Positions 1 through 12,246 of a stretch of DNA of 64,000 bases are shown one piece after another. The first letter of the stretch is position 1. Each line of letters opens with the position of its first letter. This DNA comes from Capsicum annuum (taxonomy: Eukaryota > Streptophyta > Magnoliopsida > Solanales > Solanaceae): NCBI RefSeq assembly GCF_002878395.1, contig NC_061122.1, forward strand, positions 82,369,455-82,433,454, read 5' to 3'. The notes under the pieces are model-generated. The model did no database searches. It saw nothing but the letters and a program-made list of their open reading frames with translations, and was not told where the DNA came from. The position numbers were made by a program, and so were the translations under genes.

Positions 1-1345
1 TTTCTTAAGCCATTTAACTCCCATCTAATCAACTTGAGACCGAGATGAGATAGTTATAACTGGGGTCCAAGGTAAGGGTTAGTAATGTGACACTCTGAGA
101 TCGAGAGGAAAAGTGAATTTTACCAAATAGTTCCAAGAGGCGGTTGGTGATACATATGTTACCAGACTCTACATGTGCAACAATTGTATAGTTAGATTGA
201 GCACGAGAAGCTTACTGCGTTAGAAGCCAAGGGGAACACCGCCATAGTGTTCGTCTACAAATGGATTACAACAGAAGCTAATATTAGTTACTTGTTCTAT
301 ATTGTCACTACAAACCCCTCATTTACTTTTCTATTTTTGCCCATTGATTACAATAGTTAAGAGCTATAATTCCATGTATTTACTTAGGATTTGACCCCAA
401 CATTTTTTGGGTTACTATATTTCATAGAGACCATATAATATTCATATTGAAGGTGTAGCTTGGGCATTATTATTAATGCAACAACCTTATACTAAAGATT
501 TATTAGTCTCAACTATGACTAATTTGCTAACATGCAAATCTACATCTTCAAAAGCTTACATAAGTCTTCGCCTAAGGTCGGTCGAAGGGCCCACTTCTAA
601 TCTCCAAAATCCATTTTTAGAAAAGCTTCTACCCTAAACTAGGCTAAAGTATCTACCATCACTTCTAGATGTTAGATAAGTCATGATTAGCCCTAAGATA
701 ATAATTCCACCGAAAACATAAGCAATTGAGTTATTTTCACCTAAATTATAGTTCAAAGGTAGTCTAAATAGTCCAAATAAGACTAATCATATCAATCATG
801 CTTCTAATACCTAAATCCCATCCCATATTTTGCATAATATCATAACCATACAGTGAATCATCTCAATCCATAAAAAAGGTAATAGGATTCTAGAAGTATA
901 AAAGTATTTCACCTTAAGAGACAATTGCCCTTCTAACCCCGAAACTCATAAATTACACTAAGTCATGATGTTTTACCCACAAATACATTCTAACATCCCT
1001 ATGCAATATGCAACATATATAAAATGCTATCTCAAGAAGAAAAATAGATAGAAGCCTACCTTGATGTCGAACCGCAATTCTTGAATCATCAAAAATTGTC
1101 CGTCTATACTCAATGATCTCAAAATGTCATAACTCTATAGTAATCTACATACCGTTAGGATTAGAATGATACCCACATTGCTATAGTAAGGGTCCAGTCG
1201 AATTTTGTGTCAAGAACAAGCCCATGGGGCTCGCTAAAAGAATCCAAAATTGAGCCCGTCATGAGGTCCCTGAAAGGAAAAAGAATGTTTACTCATAAGT
1301 TAGGAACAAATAGAGCACAAATCGAGTCTTAAATTAACCCTCAAA
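1..1345 (-). repeat. Decayed LTR-type sequence, minus orientation
   Basis: No gene is visible here. The reverse complement of about 880-975 reads closely like 2,310-2,410: both contain a stretch around 'taaggtgaaatactt' followed by 'ctaggatcctatta' or a close variant. This block and 2,301-4,415 are therefore inverted copies of one repeat. In the reverse complement, an intron-like 'caaggtaggcttctatc' follows about 1,045-1,070, as is common in Ty3 LTR and leader regions. Short open frames here (for example 1,348-1,554) are chance frames in AT-rich DNA. Family assignment is inference. Confidence 0.5.
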
Positions 1346-1559
1346 ATTTAGGAATTTAAGACCCAATTTCTATGAGTTTTACAATGAATTAGGACGGAAA
1401 TTGAAGAGAAAATTAATGAGAAATGACTAAGAAGATTTAGGTTATCATACCTTAATTTATATGGATGATTTACCAATTTTTCATATCTTTGAGCTCTCAA
1501 TTTGATGTAAAAATAATAGAGAACTGATAGAAAATTATTTGGGTAAAAGGGCATTTAAA

Positions 1560-2300
1560 TCCACCAGGTCCCTCTTAAGAAGTCAATTTGTTTCTTAAGG
1601 GACAACCGCTTAAACAGATCCAGACTAGTTTAAGCAATTTGGAAATCCTATTTGGGTATTTCTTAAGCGACTCCCAATCTACGTAAACGATGCCCGCTTA
1701 AGCATTCATTGACCAGATAGTCAATGTACCATATACTATGACCTCTTAAGCGTTCATATGATCGATCAAATGGTCGCATCAATATCCTGATGCACCATTT
1801 TTTGCGAAGTCCTAAATGGACTTTGGATCATATGCTCGAGATTCATTTGGAACACTGTGGGTGCAAACAAAATAGCTACCATACAAAATTAAATGTTTCG
1901 GACTCAATAAAACCATCAAAACTTTCATCCAAAATTATTTAGACCAAGTGTGGGCCCATACCTATAGTTTTATTTTTCACATAATTCACCCAACAACCCA
2001 AAATGAGTTCGGAAGCCTCAGGACCTGAGCCAAGGGTCCCCTAGCCTAACACCAATGTCTCAGAGCTGATAGTGCTGTCAAAATTCTTATTCAAAGTCAT
2101 TTATTAGAAGTTTTTTTTCGAGACCAAGTCCTAAATTACAAAAGCTCTAAAATAGAAAAATAAGTCTAAAATCCAAACAAATTGTTTGATAACCTAACCG
2201 ACAGCACTGACAAGTCATAAATGACTTGTAGCCACTTTGACAAGGCTAGAAACTCTTGAAATGCATAAAATTGAGAAAATAACCTGAAAGGTCATTACAG
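1560..2300 (+). repeat. LTR fragment of a dispersed family (call it F3)
   Basis: Non-coding. Several 'cttaag' motifs (1,560-1,750) are followed by a block with 'gattcatttggaac', 'gcctcaggacctgag' and 'agtcataaatgact', ending 'aggtcattaca'. Diverged relatives occur at about 21,130-21,600 (same strand), 21,960-22,560 (opposite strand) and 55,345-55,505 (same strand, only the end). The repeated occurrence and lack of coding signal fit LTR sequence of an old Ty3-type element. Confidence 0.6.
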
Positions 2301-4415
2301 ATATGATATTGGGTAGAACATCGTGACTTATCCTAAATTATGTATTTAGGGATTAGGAGGGTGAATCGACACTTAAGGTGAAATACTTATTATGCTTCTA
2401 GGATCCTATTAACCTAGGCTTCTAGCACATTAGATATAGTAGAGCTAATAACCCTTTATTATAAGGTTTACTACATGACTCGATGAATTATGATGGTTTC
2501 CTAAATTATTATATGATTATGCCAGTTATATATCGTTAGGTTCAAGGCTGTGATTATGATATTAGTGGGATTCCAGGGAGTTATTTCTTTGTAGCGTATG
2601 AGGATTAGTTTATTAATGTTTAGATGCTTATAATAATATTTTTTGATACTGGTGATGACATGCGTATACTCGGTATATTCATGCTCACTTAATGGTACAA
2701 TTCTGACTAAAATATATAATTTTCTAACTATTTTTCTAAGAAGGAATTTATTCCCTTTATTCACTTGTAAACATATTCTTCCATAATGGGAATTATTCCA
2801 CTTTAATGAATGATTTATGAGATTTTGAGACTAAGAATGATAATTTAGAGATTTGACCGAGATAGACTCCGATCTACGATTTTAGTACTTCTATTTTCTT
2901 CAGTCTAGAGTTATTATGATTCTTTCTACACTTTTATGATTATTTAGTCTCGGAGTTTACCCTGAGCAATGGATTTATGAACTTACACTCTTTTAGTCAC
3001 GTCTCTAGCCGTGCATTTATATGTATATATATCTTCGGTACAAAAAAAATAAAGTGATGGTGATGATGATGGTTATTAGAAATCATATATTGGAACAATG
3101 TTGATGTATACGGGTACTCTCAAACCTCCTAGGAGCCCCTTCATTTGTGAGCAATCATGATGGGGAAGATAAGTCATCGTAGGTCTTACATTTGTGAGCC
3201 GTTGAGTTTGAGGAGGTGTATATATTGGGCTTTATTATGCTACATGATTCCATTCATCCTTGCATGTGGATTGCCTATAACCACTACGTGCCTATATCTA
3301 TCGGCCCTATGGGGGGTTATATAGGTATAGGTGATGAGCGCTGATTGTTGTGTTCTTTGTGCTGATTGGACCTTTTGGGTTATGGGGCCCAATTTAGGTA
3401 TTATTTGTCCAAACTACTCGGTTACTTTATTATTATTGTTATTATGGTGTTAGTTCATGATAAGTTGATTATTAGACTAGTACTAAGATTTGAGGTATGA
3501 TTCTAATTCGTTTCTCTTACTGTTGTTTTATTACACATGATTATCCCATGGTTTGGCATGATGGTTTTAGACCCTGATTATATTAGCCCTATCCTATTAT
3601 GATTAGGAAGCCTTAAGATGCTAGTATGACTACTTTAGGTTGTACCTTTGAGTTAGCCTTGCTTATGTATATGTGTATATATATCTATCCATATGTAGCT
3701 ATGCTATCACCTATATCCCTATTTTCCTTCATTTATTCATGTTGTATATTCATTCTTTAGACATGTATATTACTATAAATCGTTTTTCTTCTCTTTATTT
3801 GTATATTGGGAAGTGATATATGATATTGTGCTTACATCCCTGAGTATGGATAGAATAGAATTGGTTATCCTTATTGTTTCCATAGCTTTACTTGTTTGTT
3901 TTCTGGATATTTGGGTGCAGTTTAAATTTCTTCTTTTATGTTATTTATATTTGTATTTTCTTTAGAGCTGAGTTGGAAGTTGCCTATGAAGTACCATGTG
4001 TTTGGTACTCATACTAAAATTCTGCAGCCTATATATCATAGTACTAGTTCTTGCCGTTTTTAGGTACGTCATATAGAGCAGCTATGGTTCAGAGATGTAG
4101 GGTGAGCTCCTAACGTTTGGAGTATTACTATTCTCCTTCTTATGTAATAGACCAATCTCTATATTTTATTTAGAGATGGGTTGTATTAGTTGATTTATTT
4201 AGTACTTCATTTTGTAGTCTTATTATATTAGAAGCTCTGGTGCTAATACCACCTGGATTTTGGACTATTTTTTGTATTTTAGTCTTTTTCTATATTTATT
4301 CTGCATTCTTTCTTTATTTCTCTTGCTAGTCCGTACTAGTAGTTTTGGATTACGGGTTGGCTTACCTATTTGTTATAGTAGGCACCATTATGACCTGAGA
4401 AATTCGGTCGTGACA
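2301..4415 (+). repeat. LTR-type sequence ending in ...TGACA (call it F1)
   Basis: Non-coding. The right end reads 'ggcttacctatttgttatagtaggcaccattatgacctgag...gtcgtgaca' and is the reverse complement of the sequence starting at 8,000 and at 23,804. At 23,804 a primer-binding-like stretch lies outside 'tgtcatgacc', so the native LTR orientation ends in TGACA; this copy is thus on the plus strand and ends at 4,415. It contains duplicated 'catttgtgagc' motifs near 3,145 and 3,188. No internal coding region can be assigned to it. Confidence 0.6.
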
Positions 4416-4626
4416 TAAATACTACTGTTATTATTTAATTTTTTATTTTTACAATTAATCTGTTGCTAATAGTAGGTTGTTGATCATTGATAATAAACAA
4501 GCCTTATTCTAGCCAAGGGTACTTTGAAAATTTCTCTATTTTAATAAATTTATTTATTTTTAATGTGTTGCTTTGTTATACAAGAAAATTACCTAAAACA
4601 ATTATAAATCATAATTTTTAAAAAAT
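4416..4626. other. AT-rich spacer, nothing recognised
   Basis: AT-rich sequence between the F1 LTR end and the foldback element. No coding or structural signal seen. Confidence 0.4.
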
Positions 4627-5097
4627 GGGATGCTAGTCTGAAAAATACCTATACTTTGCAAAAATTTGTAGTTGCGCATACTAATCTTTGCGGGGGGTCC
4701 TATGACCCCCTTGATACTTTTTTTTAGCATTTAAATGACATATATCTGCCCACTTGGACCACTTATTCAGTCACCCAAATGGTGGTGATTGACATGCGAC
4801 CTTTCATCAAATAATTATTCCTCTTAATTATGTTTTAGCTCCTAATTATATAACCCAGAGATATTATCATGGTAGGGTTTTGAATGGTAAAATTTGAAAT
4901 TAAGAGGAATTATTATTTGTTGAAAGGTCGCGTTTGAATCACCGCCCTTTGGGTGACTGAATAAGTAGTTCAACTGGGCAGATATATGCCATTTAAATAC
5001 AAAAAAAGTCAAGGAGGTCATAGGACCCTCCCACAAAGTTCAGTATGCGCAACTGCAAATTTAGGCAAAGTACATGTATTTTTCGCACCTTTTTCCC
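4627..5097. mobile_element. Foldback MITE with about 200-bp inverted arms
   Basis: The left arm (about 4,627-4,835) and right arm (about 4,895-5,097) are near-perfect inverted copies. Both carry, in arm orientation, 'gttgcgcatact', 'gtcctatgac', 'atatatctgccca', 'cttattcagtcacccaaa', 'cgacctttca' and 'aattcctcttaatt'. Outer ends are 'ggga...' and '...tccc'. The flanks are A-rich ('ttaaaaaat' on the left, 'ataaaaaaat' on the right), so a 9-bp Mutator-type target duplication is possible but not provable in such low-complexity sequence. There is no transposase, so this is a non-autonomous element. The open frame at 4,842-5,036 lies in an arm and is not a gene. Confidence 0.85.
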
Positions 5098-5644
5098 ATA
5101 AAAAAATATCTTGTAAAAACTTGGTTGGCTCTTGAATATGTACCATTTAAATCAAGTGAAAGGGGTAACATATACTAGGTGATAATTATGAATTACTCCC
5201 AAAAAGAAGTTTCGGGCCAATATATTATATATATGTATAAACACCTATAACACTATAAAAAATTAGTTATTTCTCCTTGGTTTAATATAGACCCAAAAAA
5301 TTACTTGAGCCAATATTAGCATGCATAATTAATTGGTTAACCAACTTGTTACTTAGGCATACCGATCACCATGGAATTACTCTTCTGTAGGCAACTTTGT
5401 TTTTGTAGAGGCCTTCATGAGATGTGCTAGTTGTAAAATGATCTGGATATTAAACAAGTCAATTTATTAAGCAATTAATCAACACATAGTTATACTAGGG
5501 TTATGAGGTTTCATTGTTTCACCCTCAATGGCTACGTGTTGAAATAGTCGGTTTGAGTTTACTGTCGTCAGCTAGATTTATTGGTTGTTTGATTTATTAT
5601 TCAATCAGAGTCACTGGTGGTTGTTCATCAAACCATCCTCCAAA
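5098..5644. other. Region with no recognised feature
   Basis: Between the MITE and the Athila-type integrase remnant. It may contain the 3' non-coding part of that element on the minus strand, but no polypurine tract or LTR boundary could be placed. Confidence 0.35.
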
Positions 5645-7999
5645 ATATAATTTAGCCTATAACCATATACTTTAGACTTGTCTCCACCACTGATATGTAG
5701 TACTTCAAAAGCCCATAAGAAGTGATATTTGTAACACTATAGCAACCTGTCCATCTGAATTTTAGCTTTCTAAGAAATAATCTAAGCATGCTATTTTAAA
5801 GAATTCCAATTCTCCAATTTTAAAGCTCTTTGGTTGAATTAAATTGTCATACTATTTTTTTATTTTTTCTTCAAAATTTTAGTACTTCCATATGTATCTA
5901 ACCTCAATTATTCTAATTCATTGATGGGGAAATCGGTCTTTTACAACAGAGGTTAATTTAAAATTTAGTATTTTCATGGTCCAAAAAGCTTTGTGTTCTA
6001 ATTTAATAGGTAAATGACAAACTTTTTCAAAAACTAATTTATACGTAGATAACTCAATTGGTGTTTTAAATGCCGTTTTGTAAGCCCATAGAGCATCATC
6101 TAATTTTAAGGCCTAATTTTTTCTCAAAATTCCAATTATTTTTCAATTATTTCTTAATTTCACGATTGGTAACTTCACTTGCCCCTGAGTTAAAGCGTGA
6201 TATGATGTTCTTGTTTTATGAGTCACGCCATATTTTGATAGAAAGGCAAAAAATTATTTACCAATGAAATAATTCCCTTGATATCTAATAATGACTATAG
6301 TGTGGCAAATCTGGTAAAATAATTTCTAAGAAAGTCACACACTGTACGAGCATTATTTTTTTGAAGGAATTGCTTCAACCCACCTTATCTACTGCCACAT
6401 GTATAAGTGCGAGAATAAAGAAAAGGAGTCATAAAATTTATTCCCCAAACATCAAATATTTCACATACATGTGTTGATTGTAATGGCATCTGATCTTTTC
6501 TTGTGATATTACCTGTTCTCTGACATTCATCACATTTTGTGATATATGCTCAAGCATCATCCTTAAACAATATTATCTAGAAAAATCCAGTTTTTAAAAT
6601 TTTAAAAGCAATTCGATTGACTGCATAATGTCCTCAAATTTCCCCACCATAACAATGATAAAGTATGTTATCCATATCCTCCTCAGGTACACATCATCTA
6701 ATTATAGAGTTTGTACAACTTTTAAAAAAGTAAGGTTCATCCCGTAAGTAATGTTTAATATTAGATATGAGTTTTTTCGTATGTTGGTAAGTTTGATCTT
6801 GGGGTATTCACTTTCCATCTAAGTAATTTTCAATATCTGCAAACCAGGGTGGCTGAGTTATAATTGAAAGATATGTTCAATAGTAAATTCTTCCTTTGTT
6901 TCTATAAGCCCATGGTGAGGCTTCTCTAATTTAGAAAAAAAGATCAACTACTTGATTTTTCATTTCTTTCTTGTCTTTTGTTTCAAGGTCAAACTTATGC
7001 AGAAGTGAAATTCATCGTAATAAACTAGGTCGAGTATCTTTCTTTATAAAAGGTATTTTAGAGTTGCATGGTCAGTTAAAAGAATAAACTTGTCTCCTCT
7101 TAAATAAGTACAAAACCTATCAACTGCAAATTTTATTTCCAATAATTCATTTTCTATTGTAGCATATTTCTACTGAGCCTCATTAAATGTCCTACTAGCA
7201 TAATAAATGGGATGGAAAATATTGTCTTTTCTCTGGCATAAAATAGCACCTATAGTTGTAACACTAGAATCATATATGATCTCAAAAGGGTGGTTCCAAT
7301 CAGGGGAGACCACTATTGGAGCAGTTGATAATCTATTCTTCAGTGTTTCAAAAGACATTAGAAAATCACTTGAAAATTCAAACTTCACATGTTTTATCAG
7401 AAGGTTAGTCAGAGGTTATGATATCCTTGAAAAATTCATTTATGGACTGTCTGTAAAATCATTATGTCCAAACAAACTCCTAATGCGTTTAACAATTGTG
7501 GGATGAGGTAATCCACCTATAACCTTAATTTTAGCATTCTCGACTTCTATCCCTTTATAAGTTAATTTTTGTCCTAAAAAAAATTCTTATGTAATCATTA
7601 AGTGACATTTCTCCAAATTAAGAATCAAGTTTGTCTCTTCATATGTCTTATGAACTATGGTCAAGTGATAAAGACAATATTTAAATTATTTTCCAAAAAG
7701 TATGAAATCATCTATAAAAATATCTAGAAACTTTTCTGTCAAGTCTGATAAAATTGTTGATATACACTGTTAAAATATGGTTGATGTATTGCACAAACCA
7801 AATGGCATTCTCTTATAGGCATATGTTCCATGTGGACATATGAAAGTTGTTTTATCCTGATATTCAGGTGCTATTGGTTTTTTATTTTAACTTGAATATC
7901 CATCAAGAAATAGTAAAAACCATATCATGGTACCCTTTTTAACATTTGATTAATAAGTGATAAAGGAAAATGATCTTTTCTTGTGGCATCATTGAAACA
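5645..7999 (-). pseudogene. Athila-type Ty3 pol remnant (RT, RNase H, integrase)
   Basis: On the minus strand the order is reverse transcriptase, RNase H, integrase. RT (about 7,995-7,400) begins at NDATRKDHFPL and keeps KRMPFGLCN and an FIDDF catalytic box. RNase H (about 7,388-7,170) reads FETLKNRLSTAPIVVSPDW, then GAILCQRKDNIFHPIYYASR. Integrase (about 6,545-5,645) keeps KCDECQRTGNI of the zinc-binding region and later LRLFLRKLKFRWTG-like wording. This vocabulary is that of the Athila clade. Many stops and frameshifts break it, so no product is expected. It is cut at 7,999/8,000 where F1 LTR sequence begins, so the N-terminal RT, protease and gag are missing. Confidence 0.85.
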
Positions 8000-8496
8000 T
8001 GTCATGACCCAATTTCTCAGGTCATGATGGCATATGTTTTAATCCACCAGTAAGTAAGTCAACCCATGATCTGGAATAGCTATAAATAAACTATCAGGAG
8101 AAATAAAGGAAACAACAAAAATAACTAAAATAAAATGGACTAATATAGATTACAACACCAAGTCCAGGTGAAGTTAGTATAAGAGTTTCTAATACAATCA
8201 GAGTACAAAGTTAAATACATTCAAAGATGTTTTTGAATTCAAAATAGAGATTAGTCTAATCAATACAAGGGATAACAGGGATACTCTGAATGCTAGGAGC
8301 TCGCCCCAAATCTCTGGTCCATTGCTGCTATGCACGATCCACACGTTAAATATGAGAACTTATACTATAATATGCAGACTGGAGAAGTGTAGTATGAGTA
8401 CAAAACACATCGTACTCAGTAGCAATCAATCGGCTAAGCTTCAAAGATAATGCAAGCATAAGTAACAAGTAAAGTGAGAATATTAACTATAGAAAA
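8000..8496 (-). repeat. F1 LTR copy, first segment
   Basis: Starts 'tgtcatgacccaatttctcaggtcatgatgg' in two parts and matches 23,804 onward and the reverse complement of 4,415 downward. The match with 23,804-24,300 continues to 'aaattatc' at 8,501, stops for 2.36 kb (a solo LTR), and resumes at 10,863. Native orientation is minus. Confidence 0.7.
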
Positions 8497-8501
8497 TTAT
8501 C

Positions 8502-10862
8502 TATAACACCACATATTTTTGGGCTAGAACTCTAACTGTTGTTATAAATTATGTAGACCGGAACCCAATGATTTTATGTTTATATATGTGTGATGATCAA
8601 TTCTATAGTGTGAAAATGTCCGTATATATTAGCCAAGTCATCTGCCCAAACTAGTGAGCCATTAATTTATGCCTCTAAGTGATGACCTAAGTTGATAGGC
8701 CGTCAACTAAGTGATGACCTATTAGCCCAAGTCGTCACCCTTAAATTACAGTAATTCCCATTCAGTTTTGAAGGGGTATTTTGGTCCTTTCCCTTACCTC
8801 CCACTATTTAATTTACGTATTAAACCCTATTAAGTGATAATATTAGTTTCTCATCACTCATAATCCTTTCCATTTTCAAGAACAATAAAATTAGGTTTTC
8901 CTCTAAAGATCATCTCCCAAGAGCAAGCATCAATCCCTCTTTTGAGAAAATCAAGAAATTATAATTCCCAATCTGGGAACGTTCAAGAAAAGTCAATTCA
9001 CTTTCAAGATTAAAGCTCTAAGGTATGTTAGATATTCATCCATGGTTCCTTTTCACCCATGGATCTCAAGAATCTGTTTTCAAGTTTAGAATCATAATCT
9101 TTACATATTTTTATAAATTATGCCGATGAACTTTTATTAATTTTGAATCTTATATCATGTTTACACGAAATGGTTTTTGTTATTAAACCCTACATGTTTG
9201 AATGGTGTTGTTCACTGATTTAAGCTTTAATGGGTGATTTAGTATCAAAATCATGCTACTACTATAAGTTTTAACACTATTCCCATGCTTAGCTTAAATC
9301 ATGCATTGTAAATGTTTGATAAAATTCCTAGATGAAAGAATTTTGAACAATGACTACATAATATGTCCCTAAAGCTTTAGTATGTTTTAAATATTATGGT
9401 TTCCATATCGTGTTCATGCAAGTCCAGAATAAAACCCTCATTACGTGATTTGGTCATGGATTCATGCTATCTTATCATGTTTAAAAGCACCCCCATGTCA
9501 AAGTCTTGACCCCCATGCGATTGATGAAATGCTTAAGTGAATAATTACGAACAATGATTTACTTCCATGGTTTCAAAGCTTTCATGTGTCCCTGTCATTA
9601 TTGTTATCGAGTCCTGGAGGTAATGAATTCCCAAAACTCAGTTGTTTACTTAGTCTTAGTAGTTTCAGAATGGTTTCAGATAAACCATGAGTGTCATCCG
9701 TCCAGTCAATTATCTTATTCAGTTAAACTTATCAGTTCAGTGTTTCGAGTCGGTTTAGTTGGGAGTAAGAGTTAGCACCGAGCGAATGCAGGGATGGCGG
9801 CTTCCCTACTGGTTAGGCAGAATTGTTAGTAGCAGTCCCTATGTTCCATAACTATGTAGTCAGCATAGGATGAGGAGTTACCCATCTGTTTAGGCTTGAC
9901 TACCTCTCTGTGGCCACCTATCAGATTAGGCTTGACTTCACCCAGGTGTCACTCGTCAGTTTAGGCTTGACATCCTGGTTTTTTAGTAGCTTAGCGGATC
10001 CACATAGCCATTGTTAGTACCAGTGGCATGGTACTAACACCTTTTCAACTGGGTTTACAGGTTGAACCCCAACCAATTCAAAACGGGGCGTGTCGGTTAG
10101 ATAATACCTCCCATAATCTCAGTCTAGTATTCAGTATACTTCAGTTCAGGTTTGCATTGACCATAGCATACAACTATCAGTTATGCAGTTATCAGATTTT
10201 AGTACTTTAGTTTACAGATTATTTTCAGAATCATCTTATATGCTTGGTCATGCATTCTTAGATTTTACAGCATTCACACATTCATGTTAGTTATTTAGTT
10301 ATCTCATGAGATTCAGCTAGTCTCTACTTTATGCACATAACCCATGCATGTCAGCCTAACCTCATTTAGCATACCAGTATATTCAAAGTACTGACTGCAT
10401 ACTCTTTTCTTGTGCTATGATGTCTCATATCATTGGTTTGAATGCTCATGTGCCAGACCGTACCTAGATATCCTAGCACACTAGTAGCAGTAACAGTGCT
10501 GAGTCCTCATGTTTCGAGGACCAATTATGATTTTCTCAGTATTTCAATTTCAGTAGCCAGTTGAAGTTTGTTGGGGACTTTTCCTATCAACTCTTCAGTT
10601 ACTCAGTTAGAAGCTTTCAGACACTTTTAGTCAATTTTTAGTTATCAGTTGTCATTATCAACCATTTTATCAATATTATCAGCATTGTTTTACAGATATT
10701 ATTAGAACTATGATTTAAAACCTTATGGTATCCTAGTAAATTCCGCATATATTCCATGTTACATTATTTAGTGCTCACAACCGGTACCAGCATGGGTTAG
10801 CTTAGGTCCTTCGGGGCTATAAGCACCGTGTGACACCTACAGTGTCCTCTCAGGGTGTTACA
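8502..10862 (+). mobile_element. Solo LTR of a Tekay/Del-type Ty3 element
   Basis: Starts 'tataacacca' (expected TGTAACACC) and ends 'gggtgttaca', about 2,361 bp. It is flanked by 'ttatc' (8,497-8,501) and 'ctatc' (10,863-10,867), a 5-bp target duplication with one change. The same target without an insert is at about 24,300 ('aaactatccaag'). Internal features match the LTR at 55,506-57,498, including a 'cacccat' stretch after the leader splice-like 'ggtatgt', and 'tcagttgggag'. No gag or pol lies inside, so it is a recombinational solo LTR. The open frames at 9,554-9,775 and 10,028-10,210 are within the LTR and are not genes. Confidence 0.85.
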
Positions 10863-10867
10863 CTATC

Positions 10868-11380
10868 CAAGAAGCTAAACATAATAGTGTTAAGAGAGAA
10901 ATGGCGAGAAACAATCCTATCAAATAGAAATAAGGAACTAGAGTGGAATACCATATATCACTAGCCAATTATTAAAGAAAAAGCAAAAGAAGGATATGTA
11001 GTTATAATATAGAGTACACGGATACATATACAATATTAATATAGAAAGATGGAGAGAGATACACAGTAGTACCATATATATATATACAAGTATACACCTA
11101 TATAGAACTAAACTTAGAGAAAATTACCTGAGGGAACCAACCTAACCTCTCAAGGATCATAGCTAAGAAGGAAAGATAATACTAGCATATTCAGGGTCTA
11201 CAACAAAAAGATGACTAAACATGAGATAATATAACAATAACATATCTTACAAGAAGCCTAACGACAACCATAGAAACTAGGGTATAATCATCCTGCCAAG
11301 AACTAAACAAAATAACCAACAATAAATCTACTAGATAGTCCAAAAAAATAATAACTTAATTAGCCCTCAATAAGCATGAA
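10868..11380 (-). repeat. F1 LTR copy, second segment
   Basis: Continues the F1 copy after the solo LTR. It matches about 24,300-24,703 ('gaagctaaacataatagtgttaagag' region through 'aacaataacatatctta'). It is interrupted again at 11,386 by the pol-less LTR element. Confidence 0.65.
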
Positions 11381-11385
11381 AAGTT

Positions 11386-12150
11386 TGATACAAGAAAGAC
11401 AACGGAATCACAAAAACACACTCCAAATCAGTCCACTAATCTTCAGGATCCGAGGACCTTATTGAAGACCACTCTCGAATTCATTACAATAACAATAATA
11501 CGAGATAACAATGGTGTATTTGACCCTAAAACAGTCACCACAAACTAACAAAGAGAGTATCAAGATAACAAGATGAAGAACAAGATTAACAATAACACAA
11601 TGGAAAGAACAACACACGATTTTGACTAGAACAACAACAAAAGAGTCCAAAAAATGTATGTAAAGATAGATAGATAGACAAAGTGAAGGTATAATCTTAA
11701 GAACCGAAAAGACTATTCCACTCATGGACCCTTAACACTACACACTAAAAATACCTATCTCTTCGTTGAGCACAAGAGAGACATAAACCTCATCTAGCAC
11801 CCAACGTTCCAAGCATGAATCCAACATGAATGATTCCACACTCAAGTTGGAAATACTAGTTACAATGTTCGGCCATAGGCCTTTCTCACAAGAGAGAAAT
11901 ATTTTTCTTACAGCTTTCAATATCAATGAACATCTAAGACTAAAAACCCTAAGAGGTTCTATGTATAGTGTATTACAAAATAGAATACAAAATGACCACA
12001 ATACCCCTCAAGGGTGCGGTGCCCATCAAGTGTAACTTAGGGGCTATTTTTAGTGCATTTAGGCCCTCTTTCACACTTCACTTGTGCACTTCCTTGGACA
12101 TATTCAATACGCACTCGTTCTCGTCCATCCTCGTGGTCGTATTCGTATCA
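11386..12150 (-). repeat. LTR copy 1 (3' LTR)
   Basis: 765 bp. Starts 'tgatacaagaaagacaac' and ends 'gtattcgtatca'. Directly next to the polypurine tract at 12,151, so in native minus orientation this is the 3' LTR. Short frames inside (11,459-11,725 and others) are LTR sequence. Confidence 0.9.
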
Positions 12151-12163
12151 TCCTCCCCTTCTT
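12151..12163 (-). promoter_or_regulatory. Polypurine tract
   Basis: The minus strand reads 'aagaaggggagga' immediately before the 3' LTR, the expected plus-strand primer position for reverse transcription. Confidence 0.8.
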
Positions 12164-12246
12164 GAAAAGTATCCGATCTCGAATCCATACCTTGCAAATC
12201 AAGAGAAGAAAACAAGAACATATCCTCATGATATGAGGGGTTAGGG

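Noticed and set aside
12053..12244. Overlapping plus-strand open frames at 11,826-12,244
   Set aside because: They lie inside an LTR, have no recognisable motif, and the same sequence occurs in three LTR copies.
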